The notes under the pieces are model-generated. The model ran no database searches. It was not told where the DNA came from and saw only the letters and a program-made list of their open reading frames with translations. Source: Stygiobacter sp. (GTDB taxonomy: Bacteria; Pseudomonadota; Alphaproteobacteria; Rhodospirillales; Magnetospirillaceae). Taken from it: a DNA stretch of 46,631 bases. The DNA lies in assembly GCA_006218045.1 (NCBI GenBank), contig VBWB01000030.1, positions 1 through 46,631 on the forward strand, written 5' to 3'. Below, one piece after another: positions 8,419 through 17,413 of the stretch (its first letter is position 1; every line of letters begins with the position of its first letter). Both the position numbers and the translations under genes were made by a program.

Positions 8419-9108
8419 ATGACCACCGCAACCATCCATCAGCCGGATTTTGCCCCTTGGCTGGGGTTTTTCGACCGCCTTCAGATGTCCGATGTCTATC
8501 TGGTCATGGACGATGTTCAATTTATCCGCCGCGGATGGCATCACCGGGACAAGATCAAGACTGCCCAAGATGTCCAGTGGCTGACCCTTCCAATCCAGAA
8601 AAGCGGCAAATTCGAACAGTTGATCTCCGAGACTCTGATCGATGAATCCCTGGATTGGCGCACCAAGCACCTGAAGACCTTGCAATGTGCCTATGGGAAA
8701 GCTCAATGGTTTGATTGGACGATGCAGAGACTGGAACCGGTCTATAACCGGGCGGGGAACTCCATGATGGGCCTCAACATGGACATCATCCATATGGGCT
8801 TGGAGATTCTGGATATCCCCATCCAAGTTAAGTTCACCTCCGAATTGCGGGCTCAGGGCCAGAAGACAGACCGCATATTGGACATCCTGAGACGCGCCAA
8901 CGTCGATACCTATATTTCAGGTCTGGGTGCCCGTGCTTATCTGGATGACGCTCTGATCGAGGACGCTGGGATCAGGCTGGTGTGGCAGGATTTCCCCCAT
9001 CCGGTTTATCCCCAGCTTCACGGCTCCTTCGCCCCGATGCTGTCCTGCCTGGACTGCTTTTTCAATTGTGGCCCCGATGCGGCCAAGGTGTTGAGGTCGA
9101 AGAAATGA
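8419..9108 (+). CDS. WbqC-family protein
   Basis: A 229-residue protein of the WbqC-like family (PF08889), found in O-antigen and glycan clusters. Family traits seen are the opening IHQPDFAPWLGFFDRL, VMDDVQFIRRGWHHRDKIKT, and the later TYISGLGARAYLDDALIEDAGI. The biochemical role of the family is not settled; members sit beside aminotransferases and sugar-modifying enzymes. AAGGA at 8414-8418 precedes the ATG closely and its stop overlaps the ATG of the next gene by 4 bp (ATGA), so it belongs to the same transcript as the SDR and the large glycosyltransferase-like gene. Confidence 0.8.
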   Translation: MTTATIHQPDFAPWLGFFDRLQMSDVYLVMDDVQFIRRGWHHRDKIKTAQDVQWLTLPIQKSGKFEQLISETLIDESLDWRTKHLKTLQCAYGKAQWFDWTMQRLEPVYNRAGNSMMGLNMDIIHMGLEILDIPIQVKFTSELRAQGQKTDRILDILRRANVDTYISGLGARAYLDDALIEDAGIRLVWQDFPHPVYPQLHGSFAPMLSCLDCFFNCGPDAAKVLRSKK

Positions 9109-11027
9109 GCGCAAACGCCGATGTGCGGCGCCGGGAATTGTTGATTTATCGGATCACCCCCTTCTCATTACTGCTTTTGCTGATCCTCCGACCGTTCTAC
9201 CACGGCGTGCGTTATGTCGTATGTTCGCCGCGCATGGCATCGCTGGTCGGCCCATTCCTGCGCCGCGTCGGGGCTCGTCAGGTTTTGGCACGGTCACTTT
9301 ACCAAGGCGGTCGCTACCACCAGGCTTTGACTGAAACGATTTCCCGCGGGACTCACGCAGCCCGGAGCATGGAGCCTTTGGCTGCGGCGCTGGTCGCACT
9401 CGGAAACGACCCCCGTTATCACGACACTCTGGTGCAGGCGATTATTGAAGGCGGCTTCCGCGAATTCTATCTCTCCACCTTCCTTGATGCCCTAAGCAAG
9501 CGCGAGCCTACCACCCGTTTCGATGTTATCGCCGGTTTCAGTTTGAAGCGTTTTGGTCCGACGCCACCGGGCAATCCCCGGCACATGGTATTCCTGCGGT
9601 GGCATAGAATCCTGATGCTGCCGGCATTGTTATTGGAACGGGTCACTGTCATCAGCACGTTATTGCTGTTTCCGGTGCTCAACGTGGCCATGATGTTGCG
9701 CAAGGGGGTTCGCCTATTTGCACCATCACGGCGAATTTCGCGTAAAGAAACCCTTTATTTTCACATCTACAGTGATCAGCCCCCGATTGACGACGGACGA
9801 TTCGAGCGCCTGTGGTTCCCCCTGCAATCAGGAGCCCTGCAGATCGACGGATGCTGTCACATGCCCATGGCCCTGAGCGCCAAAATGGGTGACACCCTAA
9901 GGACTTATATTCAGCAACACGGCGGAGATACCTTAGACCGCCGCGACCTAGCGATGCCCAATCCGATTGCCGACGGTATTCGCTATTGGCGGATAATGAC
10001 CGGCCCGATCTTGCGGTTGGCCTTTAATCCTTTTGCCACGCTGCGCTTCCTGCGTCATTTCACCGAATATCTGCACCTGATGAGTTTGGTCAACCCTTTG
10101 TTGGACGCCGTCGGATGCCGACGCGTCTACTTCACCACCGAGCCAACCGCGTTAGCCCGCGTCATTGGTATCGAGGGACGCAAACGCGGAGTGACCACCA
10201 TCGGCATCTCTCACGGCACCGGGATATCGGCATTGTACTATCCGGCCCGAGCCAACATGCAGTACGATATCATGCTGACCCCGGGTCAGTATTTCCGACC
10301 GCTGCAAGAAATCAGCCCTGGAATTCCGCACTTCATTCCAATCGGCAACCCGGAATGCGACTTGTTTCATCCCAACCAAGCCTTGCTTCCGCCCATGGTT
10401 TCCGCCCGGCGCCAAGAGATCAAGGTGATCGGTTTTTTCGTCGACCTGCAATCGGGTTTCATCGAGAGCACGTCATGTTTCCCCGGATATTCCTATTTCG
10501 AGTCACAGACTATCGATTGGGATGAGGTTGCCGCCCACGTCGAACGCCAACTTGCACCTCTGTTCGACTGGATCGCCTCTCACCCCGACACTGTCTTGTT
10601 ATGGAAGCCCAAACGTCCAAACGCCGCCTTGAACGAGGATCATCCGATCATCCGCCCGTTACTGGCCCGCATCCCGGCAAGCCAGATGATTCTCGCCGCT
10701 CAAAGAAGCATCGAGGAAACCATTGGCTTGTGCGATGTCTGCATCGCCTCGGCCTATTCCAGCGTGGTCGGCGCCGCCATGACCCATGATATTCCCGTCG
10801 TGACGCTGGACCACTTCTATGGCGCTGCCGAACGACGCTACCATCCCCGCATGTCGGCGGAGACCGGTCCCGAGTTGGTGGACAATCTCGAATGGGTCCT
10901 GACGAATTCGTACCCGTCCACGGTGTTCGACACCTACCGACAAGATTTCTATGCCTATGGACTATTCGACGGAAAAACCTCGCTAAGACTGGCTTCCGCC
11001 CTGGCATCGCTTAACCCGGTAGCGTGA
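9105..11027 (+). CDS. Large surface-carbohydrate biosynthesis protein, GT-B-like
   Basis: A 640-residue protein not matched to a named enzyme. The N-terminal quarter has a hydrophobic stretch at about residues 12-27 and further ones near 165-195, suggesting membrane association. The C-terminal half (about 320-640) reads like a GT-B glycosyl- or glycerophosphotransferase: TTEPTALARV, GISHGTG (His-Gly-Thr loop), IGNPECD, LLWKPKRPN, and ASAYSSVVGAAM as the usual donor-binding serine-rich loop. It most likely transfers a nucleotide-activated sugar, possibly the CMP-nonulosonate made upstream. ATG at 9105 is chosen because it overlaps the WbqC stop; in-frame upstream extension to 8982 would lie within wbqC. 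A 72-bp gap follows before the carbamoyltransferase. Confidence 0.6.
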   Translation: MSANADVRRRELLIYRITPFSLLLLLILRPFYHGVRYVVCSPRMASLVGPFLRRVGARQVLARSLYQGGRYHQALTETISRGTHAARSMEPLAAALVALGNDPRYHDTLVQAIIEGGFREFYLSTFLDALSKREPTTRFDVIAGFSLKRFGPTPPGNPRHMVFLRWHRILMLPALLLERVTVISTLLLFPVLNVAMMLRKGVRLFAPSRRISRKETLYFHIYSDQPPIDDGRFERLWFPLQSGALQIDGCCHMPMALSAKMGDTLRTYIQQHGGDTLDRRDLAMPNPIADGIRYWRIMTGPILRLAFNPFATLRFLRHFTEYLHLMSLVNPLLDAVGCRRVYFTTEPTALARVIGIEGRKRGVTTIGISHGTGISALYYPARANMQYDIMLTPGQYFRPLQEISPGIPHFIPIGNPECDLFHPNQALLPPMVSARRQEIKVIGFFVDLQSGFIESTSCFPGYSYFESQTIDWDEVAAHVERQLAPLFDWIASHPDTVLLWKPKRPNAALNEDHPIIRPLLARIPASQMILAAQRSIEETIGLCDVCIASAYSSVVGAAMTHDIPVVTLDHFYGAAERRYHPRMSAETGPELVDNLEWVLTNSYPSTVFDTYRQDFYAYGLFDGKTSLRLASALASLNPVA

Positions 11028-11099
11028 TTTGATTCTGGACTTCACCTCGCTCGACCAACTAGGTTAGCCTTCACCTTGGTACCCCGGAGATTCTAATTT

Positions 11100-12827
11100 A
11101 TGAAAGTTCTTGGCCTGAACCACGACATGTACATTTCTTCGGCGGCATTGATCGTCGATGGTGAAGTCGTCGCCGGTGCTGCCGAAGAGCGTTTCACCCG
11201 GCAAAAGAGGACGCGGGCCTTTCCCCGGCGGGCCGTGCAGTTTTGCCTGGATCAGGCCGGCATCGGCATTGATGCGGTCGATGCCGTCGCCAACGCCTGG
11301 AATCCGGGCGTCTATATGCAGAAATTTAATCCACTGGTGTCGTCTTCCCGTCGTTTCAAGTCTGAGTACTTGTATTCGGTTCCTGACAACCTGTTGGCCA
11401 TGTTTCCCGATAACCTGCGTGACGTCGACCACATCCACCAGCGTCTGGCCCTGGGTGGCAGCAAGGCGCTTGACGTCTATTTCGTCACCCACCACCGGGT
11501 TCATGCCGCCAACGCCTTCTTGCTGTCTCCATTTGAAGAAGCGGCCATCATCACCGCTGATTCCCAAGGTGAGGTTGAATCGACCACCATTGCCCATGGC
11601 GAAGGTAACCGTATCAAGGTCTTGCGCACCCAGAACCATCCCCATTCGCTGGGAGCGTTTTATGCCACCTTCACCGAATTCCTGGGCTTTCGCCCCCATT
11701 CGGACGAATGGAAGGTGATGGCGCTGGCCGCATTTTCAACACCTGCCGCCACCAAACCGGTCGAGGAGGTACTGCGTCGCGAGGTACTGCAAATCGGCGA
11801 AGACGGCTTCTTTGAGCTAAATCTTCGCTATTTCAAGGACTTTCTCCACGAATTGCCGTTCCTGTACACACCGGCCATGACCGAATTGCTGGGCCAACCC
11901 CGCGCCGAGGACGATCCGCTTGAGGAACGTCACTACGCCATCGCCGCGGCAATGCAAAACATCGTTGAGGACATCGCCTTCCGGCTGATGCGCGAAGCCC
12001 AGCGCCTGACCGGAGCCGACAACGTTTGCGCCGCCGGCGGCTTCTTCATGAATTCTGTGCTCAACGGACGCATCCTTACCAACACCCCATTCAAGCAGGT
12101 CTACATCTCGTCCAGCCCGGATGATTCAGGAAACGCCATCGGCGCGGCCGCCTATCTTTACAACCACATTCTGGGCCAGCCCGAGCGCCACCATCTCACC
12201 CATAACTTTCTGGGTCCGGACTATTCTGACGCGGTCATCGAAGCCGAGATCAACAAGTCGCATTTGTCGGCCGAAAAGGTCGCCGATCCTTCGGATACGG
12301 CAGCGCGGTTGCTGGCCGATGGCGCCGTTATCGGTTGGTTCCAGGGGCGGATGGAATTCGGTCAACGCGCCCTTGGCAATCGTTCGATCCTGGCTGACCC
12401 ACGCGGCCCCGACACCAAGGCTAAGGTCAACGCCGCCGTCAAATTCCGCGAGCCGTTCCGTCCGTTTGCACCGGCGATATTGGCCGAGTACGTCAGCGAC
12501 TGGTTTGACATCGAACCGGGCAACACCGTGCCGTTCATGGAAAAGGTCTACCCCATCCGCCGCGAAAAGCAGGCCGAGATTCCCGCGGTTGTCCATGCCG
12601 ATGGTTCCGGTCGTTTGCAGACGGTGCAGGCCGCGACCAATCCTCGTTTCCATGCGCTGATCGATGCCTTCCGCAAGCGTACCGGCGTCCCCATCGTTCT
12701 CAACACCTCCTTCAATCTGAACGAAGAGCCTATCGTCTGCCGCCCCATCGACGCCATCCGAACCTTCCATTCCTGTGGTCTGGATGCACTGGTGATGGGC
12801 AGCTATGTCTTGCGCAAACCCACGTAA
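11100..12827 (+). CDS. NodU/CmcH-family carbamoyltransferase
   Basis: A 575-residue protein with both domains of the family. The N-terminal Kae1-like ATPase/transfer domain opens with LGLNHDMYISSAALI and AAEERFTRQK, and contains HHRVHAANAF, the metal-binding histidine motif. The C-terminal YrdC-like-associated domain has WFQGRMEFGQRALGNRSIL and VLNTSFNLNEEPI. These enzymes use carbamoyl phosphate and ATP to carbamoylate sugars (nodulation factor, antibiotic or O-antigen hydroxyls). Full length for the family. It predicts a carbamoylated sugar in the product of this cluster. CCCGGAGA ends 8 bp before the ATG. It is followed 24 bp later by the LmbE-type deacetylase. Confidence 0.9.
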   Translation: MKVLGLNHDMYISSAALIVDGEVVAGAAEERFTRQKRTRAFPRRAVQFCLDQAGIGIDAVDAVANAWNPGVYMQKFNPLVSSSRRFKSEYLYSVPDNLLAMFPDNLRDVDHIHQRLALGGSKALDVYFVTHHRVHAANAFLLSPFEEAAIITADSQGEVESTTIAHGEGNRIKVLRTQNHPHSLGAFYATFTEFLGFRPHSDEWKVMALAAFSTPAATKPVEEVLRREVLQIGEDGFFELNLRYFKDFLHELPFLYTPAMTELLGQPRAEDDPLEERHYAIAAAMQNIVEDIAFRLMREAQRLTGADNVCAAGGFFMNSVLNGRILTNTPFKQVYISSSPDDSGNAIGAAAYLYNHILGQPERHHLTHNFLGPDYSDAVIEAEINKSHLSAEKVADPSDTAARLLADGAVIGWFQGRMEFGQRALGNRSILADPRGPDTKAKVNAAVKFREPFRPFAPAILAEYVSDWFDIEPGNTVPFMEKVYPIRREKQAEIPAVVHADGSGRLQTVQAATNPRFHALIDAFRKRTGVPIVLNTSFNLNEEPIVCRPIDAIRTFHSCGLDALVMGSYVLRKPT

Positions 12828-12851
12828 GCAGACCGACAAGAGAGACATTGC

Positions 12852-13481
12852 ATGAAGGTACTGGCCATCGGCGCTCATTTTGACGACGTCGAACTGGGGT
12901 GTGGCGGAACCATCGCCCGCCATGCCGCTAATGGTGACGAGGTGATCATATTCGTCGCCACCAATTCAGGCTTCACGGACTATGCGCAACGGGTGATCCG
13001 TAAACCCGAAGTCGCACTGGCCGAGGGTCAGAGCGCGGCCCGCATCTTGGGTGCCGTCGAGTTGGTATGCGCTAACTTCGACACCAATTATCTGGAATTT
13101 AACGACGCCCTGATGTGTGAGCTGTTGAAGGTTATTGAACGTCAGCAGCCTGATTTCATCTATACCCACTGGGATAGTGACATCCACCATGACCATCAGA
13201 GCCTTTCCAAGGCATCCATGGCCGCCGGTCGCCATGTGCCGCGCATCCTGATGTACCGAAGCAATTACTATGATAGCGGCAAACCGTTCATGGGTAATTT
13301 CTATGTGGATGTCACCGCGCACATCGAGCAAAAAAAAGACGCCATTCGAGCGCACGAATCCGAGTACCGTCGTGTTGGCGAGAAATGGCTGAAGTTCTTT
13401 CTTAATCAAAATGAAAACGATGGTCAGAAGATTGGCGTAAAATATGCCGAAGCATTCCAGCTAGTAAAATATCTAGTCTGA
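12852..13481 (+). CDS. LmbE/PIG-L-type deacetylase
   Basis: A 209-residue zinc-dependent N-deacetylase-like protein. The motif AHFDDVE at residues 8-14 (His9, Asp11, Asp12) and the later HHDH within SDIHHDHQSL supply the expected zinc ligands and catalytic Asp. Relatives remove acetyl groups from GlcNAc-type sugars on lipids, mycothiol precursors or antibiotics; here the likely target is an N-acetyl group of the cluster's amino sugar. AGAGAG lies about 11 bp before the ATG. The coding sequence contains an A8 run at 13330-13337 and the 3' end is AT-rich. Confidence 0.85.
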   Translation: MKVLAIGAHFDDVELGCGGTIARHAANGDEVIIFVATNSGFTDYAQRVIRKPEVALAEGQSAARILGAVELVCANFDTNYLEFNDALMCELLKVIERQQPDFIYTHWDSDIHHDHQSLSKASMAAGRHVPRILMYRSNYYDSGKPFMGNFYVDVTAHIEQKKDAIRAHESEYRRVGEKWLKFFLNQNENDGQKIGVKYAEAFQLVKYLV

Positions 13482-13502
13482 CTATCCGCAGGAGTAAACA
13501 GG

Positions 13503-14774
13503 TTGAGCGATAACAACTTCGGTATCCGGCCAAAGGAAAGCTATCTGACTATTCCGGTTAAAACCGGAGAGAATGATGCTGGCGTCAAGGCTCCCGTTCA
13601 CCAAATTCAGTATAATTTGGATACAGAAGAGCGTGAACGCCGCTTCGTCGAGAGTCAGTATCCGACAGAGGCCCAACGCGAGCGCTATTATTGGTATCGC
13701 CGCGAATGGCATCGCCGGGCCGAAGAAATGGATCCGGGTGAAATCCCGCTGGCTGTGACCATCGAGTTGGTCAGCACATGTAATCTGGCCTGCACCATGT
13801 GCTACACCATTACCGAGGAATTCCAGAACACGGTGGTCGGTGCCCAGCGTATGCTGCCGTGGCCCATCGTCAAACGTATCATCGACGAAGCCGCCGAACT
13901 GAACGTACCCTCGATTCTGTTCTCCTGGCGCGGCGAATCCACGCTTTACCGTTGGCGCGACGGGGCCACGGTGATAACCTTCCCGGACGTATTGAAGTAC
14001 GCACGGCAAAAAGGGATCCTCGAGATCACATCTTTGACCCACGGCCAGTTGATCGATGAGGAGATGGCCAAAGCCATCGTCGATGCGGAGCCCAGCTGGA
14101 TCAGCTTCTCGTTTGACGGCCTGTTCGAGCAGTACAACAGAATCCGTACACCACCCAATGTCAAACGCGACGATTACGACGCCTTTCGCACCGTGGTCGA
14201 CAACATCAAACGGCTGGTGGCATTGCGGGATGCGGCAGGAAAGAAGCGCCCGCAGATCCGCTCGAACACCATCTATCCGGCGATCGCCAAGGATCCCAAG
14301 GGATATCGCGATTACTTGACCCAGTTGGGCGTTGACATGATTACCGTTAACGAATTACTGGATCTGCGTAGTGGCGAAGTACCCGATCACATGCTGATGG
14401 AAAATTGGGCATGCTCGTATCCATTCCAGCGCCTGACCGTGTCCGCCAACGGCATCGTCATCCCGTGCACCGGAGCCCACAAGGAGCAATCCGGTCTCGT
14501 CCTCGGGCGTTATTCCGGATCACCATCCAAAGTGGTCCGTAACGTTGACGGGACACCGGCCGACGTAGAGACCCCGGAAATGAGCCTGCGCGAGGCATGG
14601 TTCAGTTCCAAGCTCAAAAACATCAGAGAACTGCATAAGGCCGGTCGTCGCGCCGAAATCCACCCCGGATGCCGTCACTGCAATCATGGTGTCAAAAAAT
14701 TTGGCGCCGACAGACTGCCCGAGGAATGGGATCTGGATAACATGACCTGGGTGGACCAAGAGAGGAAGGGGTGA
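13503..14774 (+). CDS. Radical SAM protein with SPASM-like C-terminus
   Basis: A 423-residue radical SAM protein. The iron-sulfur motif is C93-x3-C97-x2-C100 (CNLACTMCY). The C-terminal third carries further cysteines (WACSYPF, IPCTGAH, GCRHCNHG) in the pattern of a SPASM auxiliary-cluster domain. An N-terminal extension of about 85 residues is charged and unrecognised. SPASM proteins modify peptides or dehydrogenate small molecules; similar proteins occur in O-antigen clusters with unclear roles. TTG at 13503 is the start, with AGGAG 9 bp upstream; no in-frame ATG is near. It is the last gene of the plus-strand cluster. Confidence 0.8.
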   Translation: MSDNNFGIRPKESYLTIPVKTGENDAGVKAPVHQIQYNLDTEERERRFVESQYPTEAQRERYYWYRREWHRRAEEMDPGEIPLAVTIELVSTCNLACTMCYTITEEFQNTVVGAQRMLPWPIVKRIIDEAAELNVPSILFSWRGESTLYRWRDGATVITFPDVLKYARQKGILEITSLTHGQLIDEEMAKAIVDAEPSWISFSFDGLFEQYNRIRTPPNVKRDDYDAFRTVVDNIKRLVALRDAAGKKRPQIRSNTIYPAIAKDPKGYRDYLTQLGVDMITVNELLDLRSGEVPDHMLMENWACSYPFQRLTVSANGIVIPCTGAHKEQSGLVLGRYSGSPSKVVRNVDGTPADVETPEMSLREAWFSSKLKNIRELHKAGRRAEIHPGCRHCNHGVKKFGADRLPEEWDLDNMTWVDQERKG

Positions 14775-14792
14775 CGTCAAAGGCTGGGATTG

Positions 14793-14814
14793 TATGCGCG
14801 TCCTGACGTGCATA
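14793..14814 (+). terminator. Hairpin just after the cluster, possible terminator
   Basis: A 9-bp stem with one G-U pair (TATGCGCGT with ACGTGCATA) and a 4-base loop begins 19 bp after the last stop of the plus-strand cluster. No T tract follows, so intrinsic termination is uncertain. Confidence 0.3.
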
Positions 14815-14933
14815 TCTCTCGACGACATCGATCTCGCCTGTGATGCTGCGATCACTCCTACGCCAGGGTTGTGACCTGAGACCGGAAAGCTCCTCCAAAT
14901 TCGGGTAGAGTCCGCCATCTTTGGAGACGGACT

Positions 14934-15052
14934 ATGAAGCGCAGCCGGTTCAGCGAGGAACAGATCATCGGCATCCTGAAGGAACGGGAAGCCGGTCGTC
15001 GAGAGCTTCAACGGCAGGCTCCGCGACGAATGCCTCAACGAGACGCTTATAC
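14934..15052 (+). pseudogene. IS3-family remnant: OrfA start fused to OrfB end
   Basis: The frame from ATG 14934 gives MKRSRFSEEQIIGILKE, the classic N-terminus of IS3-family OrfA, for about 20 codons. At about 14995 the similarity jumps to another frame reading VVESFNGRLRDECLNETL, the C-terminal DDE-domain end of OrfB. About 1 kb of the element between these points is missing, and nothing IS-like is recognisable after about 15052. This is an internal deletion derivative, not active. The 80 bp on either side up to the neighbouring genes hold nothing I can identify. Confidence 0.82.
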
Positions 15053-15167
15053 CGCTCGACGCCCGACGCAGGGAGTGTGTTGCAAGGATCATTGGCACAG
15101 AGGGTGTCGCGAAGCCCGAAGAGGATGAGTACGTGGCTGTTTACCCACTGGCGCCCCAGGCGGGGCA

Positions 15168-15881
15168 TCATTTTGCGAGGTCGTTCGGAATCTCCGGCAG
15201 GTCGAGGTCGGTGACGACGATGCCGAACCGCATGGCGGGATGGCGGACTACGTTCGGAGACGGCATCTCCAACTCGGCAAGGATATCACGCATCTGCCGC
15301 ACGGAATGATATTGAGGCACGTACCCGCCGGTGCGATGGCCGTAGGAGACGTGCACATAAAGGCGGTGGATTAGTTGGGTGAGGTTTTTCTGCCTCTCGG
15401 CAACCGCATGATAATAGGACCCGAAACGGGACAGCGATAGAACATGGCGGATTTCTGCATCGGTCAGCCAGTCGAACAACCCGAGTGAAAACACGATGGC
15501 GTCCCCAGTCGAAGTGATCTGGTCTACCGAGCCGGCCTGGAAGCGGATCTTGCCAGCATGGGGGGAGGTTTCGACCCGGGCCTGGGCGACCTGGACGGCA
15601 TTTTCCGAGATGTCGACACCGAGATAGCTTTCCGCGCCGGCGGCGCACAGCGCTTGCGCCAAGATTCCCGACCCGCACCCCAGTTCGACCACGTGTCGCC
15701 CCGCCACCACTGGCGTCAGTTGATGAACAGCGGCGCGAACGCGGAAACGCAAGGATGTGGAAATGCGGCCCGCAATCAGCTCAAGCAGGGTTGGGGCCGG
15801 GTTCTCTTCGCGGTAGCGACTTTCCTCCCATTCGATGATCTTAGCTTCCCAGAACCCCTTGACGTCAAAAGATTCACTCAT
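15168..15881 (-). CDS. Class I SAM-dependent methyltransferase
   Basis: A 237-residue protein with SAM motif VVELGCGSG at residues 64-72, motif II LGVDIS and a post-motif region VFSLGLFDWL. The C-terminal part (HVSYGHRTGGYVPQYHS) is family-specific. Substrate not recognised; its place at the end of a five-gene glycosyltransferase operon suggests a sugar or lipid-linked sugar acceptor. The ATG lies 3 bp after the GtrA stop. Confidence 0.78.
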   Translation of the reverse strand: MSESFDVKGFWEAKIIEWEESRYREENPAPTLLELIAGRISTSLRFRVRAAVHQLTPVVAGRHVVELGCGSGILAQALCAAGAESYLGVDISENAVQVAQARVETSPHAGKIRFQAGSVDQITSTGDAIVFSLGLFDWLTDAEIRHVLSLSRFGSYYHAVAERQKNLTQLIHRLYVHVSYGHRTGGYVPQYHSVRQMRDILAELEMPSPNVVRHPAMRFGIVVTDLDLPEIPNDLAK

Positions 15882-15884
15882 TTT

Positions 15885-16334
15885 TCAGTTTCCCAATCCG
15901 GCTCTCTCGGAGGACAGCAAGGAACGCAGCCATCCGATTGGACCGCTCCGTTCGTTGTAGACATAGGAATTCATAACCAAGAAATTGACGACGAAGCACG
16001 ACAGGTCAGTTACCAGCTTTGCAGCATAGGGATTCAGGCGCAGAATATCGCCCAGAAGGATGAAGAGTCCCAACGATAATCCGAACGAGAAGACGTAGAG
16101 CACGAGAAAACGGCGGCCCTGGCGCGTTACGGCCAGGGAACGGGTGCCGTGCCAAGTCACGTTGCGATTGACCAGGAACGAGGTGAGACCTCCGACCACG
16201 CGTGCGATCGCCAGACTGGCATAGTTGCCGAGGCCCAGAACGTCCATCAAGATGGCGAAGGTCAGCCAGTCGCTGCCGGCGGAAAGGGCCGCCACGGAAC
16301 TGTAACTGGCGAAGCGGAGAACGCTTTTCAGCAA
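15885..16334 (-). CDS. GtrA-like membrane protein
   Basis: A 149-residue protein with four predicted membrane spans, characteristic of the GtrA family (PF04138). VNRNVTWHG between spans two and three and FLVMNSYVYNER near the end are the usual family positions. GtrA proteins are thought to help flip undecaprenyl-phosphate-linked sugars to the periplasm for a GT-C enzyme, which here is the first gene of the operon. The start is TTG at 16334, inside the end of the preceding gene (7-bp overlap), with GAGAG upstream; no ATG is available before the first span. A GtrB-type GT2 is not in this operon. Confidence 0.85.
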   Translation of the reverse strand: MLKSVLRFASYSSVAALSAGSDWLTFAILMDVLGLGNYASLAIARVVGGLTSFLVNRNVTWHGTRSLAVTRQGRRFLVLYVFSFGLSLGLFILLGDILRLNPYAAKLVTDLSCFVVNFLVMNSYVYNERSGPIGWLRSLLSSERAGLGN

Positions 16335-17413
16335 CGCTTTCTCTCAGGCAGTTCGAGGATGAGCCGCGCTGCTTCGACGGCCCCGTTGGGTTGCGACGGC
16401 AAGGTCGAGTATGCCGCGGCCAGGGCGGGCATCCGCCGCAGCCCCTCGCTCACCGCCTCGATCAGATGAGCCTCCGTCGCCATGAAGCCGATACCCATGT
16501 CCGTGATGACCTGCGCATTCGCCCATTGCTCAGCATGGTTGGGGATAGGAATGACCACCATCGGCTTGCGCATCATCAGCGCCTCGCTGACCGCGCTGAA
16601 GCCACCGTTGACGATAACCAAGTCAGCTGCACGCATGACGTCCAGGGAATTGCGCACCTTGCCGTGATAGCAAATGCCATCGCGAACGATGCGCCCTTCG
16701 GGCGGCGGCCGCCCGACCACGTCGATGGTGATACCCTCCGGCGCGGTATCCAGGCTGACCGGGCTGCCGAAAACTGAACCGGACAACATGATGGCGACCC
16801 GCCGCGGGCGATCCTGCGGCTCGCTGGGTTGACAATCGCGGCGAACGATGGGCCCCACTCGGCGGAACTTTCCGCCTTCGAGCCGGTCAGCCGGGTTCAG
16901 TCTGGGACTGATGATCAGATCCGCCTTGATCCGGTGGAACAGGTAATCGGCGCATTCCACGGCAAGAAATTGCGGTAGGACCGATGCGGGCCAATCCCGC
17001 CGGGCAAAGACTGTATGTAGGACCATGTCCGAGTTGTTGAGGGCCGCCACCGGGACGCCCAGGCGCCGGGCCGGTCCAAAGGCATAGTTGGAATCAGTCA
17101 CTACCACGTCCGGCCGGAATTGTTCCATGCACCCGGCGATGATCTCCCCCGCTTGGTGCAGCGTTGCCATGATCTTGGGCGCCTGGGCCAGGGTGCTGGC
17201 AATGCTGATCCGTCCTCCCTTCTTGCCATAGCGCAGCGAGGGAATCTCTGTCACCCGGGCAATTTCCGGCTTGTCGGAAAAGAACCACAGGCCATTGTCG
17301 GAGGTGACGATTTCGACTGTGGCTCCCGTGCGCGCCAATTCTCCAATCACGGCATGGCATCGGGTTGAGTTGCCGAGCCCGAGGCCGTTGATCATGAATA
17401 ATACCCGAGTCAC
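16328..17413 (-). CDS. GT-B glycosyltransferase, MurG/UGT-like
   Basis: A 361-residue protein with a GT-B fold. The N-terminal glycine-rich acceptor loop is MINGLGLGNSTRCHAV. The C-terminal donor site is NGGFSAVSEALMMRKPMVVIPI followed by NHAEQWANA, as in MurG and related UDP-sugar transferases. It probably adds a sugar to a lipid-linked or nucleotide-linked acceptor in the cytoplasm. The start is GTG at 17413 within a 4-bp GTGA overlap with the upstream methyltransferase gene; its 3' end overlaps gtrA by 7 bp. Strict donor and acceptor are unknown. Confidence 0.8.
   Translation of the reverse strand: MTRVLFMINGLGLGNSTRCHAVIGELARTGATVEIVTSDNGLWFFSDKPEIARVTEIPSLRYGKKGGRISIASTLAQAPKIMATLHQAGEIIAGCMEQFRPDVVVTDSNYAFGPARRLGVPVAALNNSDMVLHTVFARRDWPASVLPQFLAVECADYLFHRIKADLIISPRLNPADRLEGGKFRRVGPIVRRDCQPSEPQDRPRRVAIMLSGSVFGSPVSLDTAPEGITIDVVGRPPPEGRIVRDGICYHGKVRNSLDVMRAADLVIVNGGFSAVSEALMMRKPMVVIPIPNHAEQWANAQVITDMGIGFMATEAHLIEAVSEGLRRMPALAAAYSTLPSQPNGAVEAARLILELPERKRC

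Noticed and set aside
13330-13337. A8 tract in the LmbE-type gene as a switch
   Set aside because: Explained by Gln-Lys-Lys codons, and late in the gene; too short to argue for variation.
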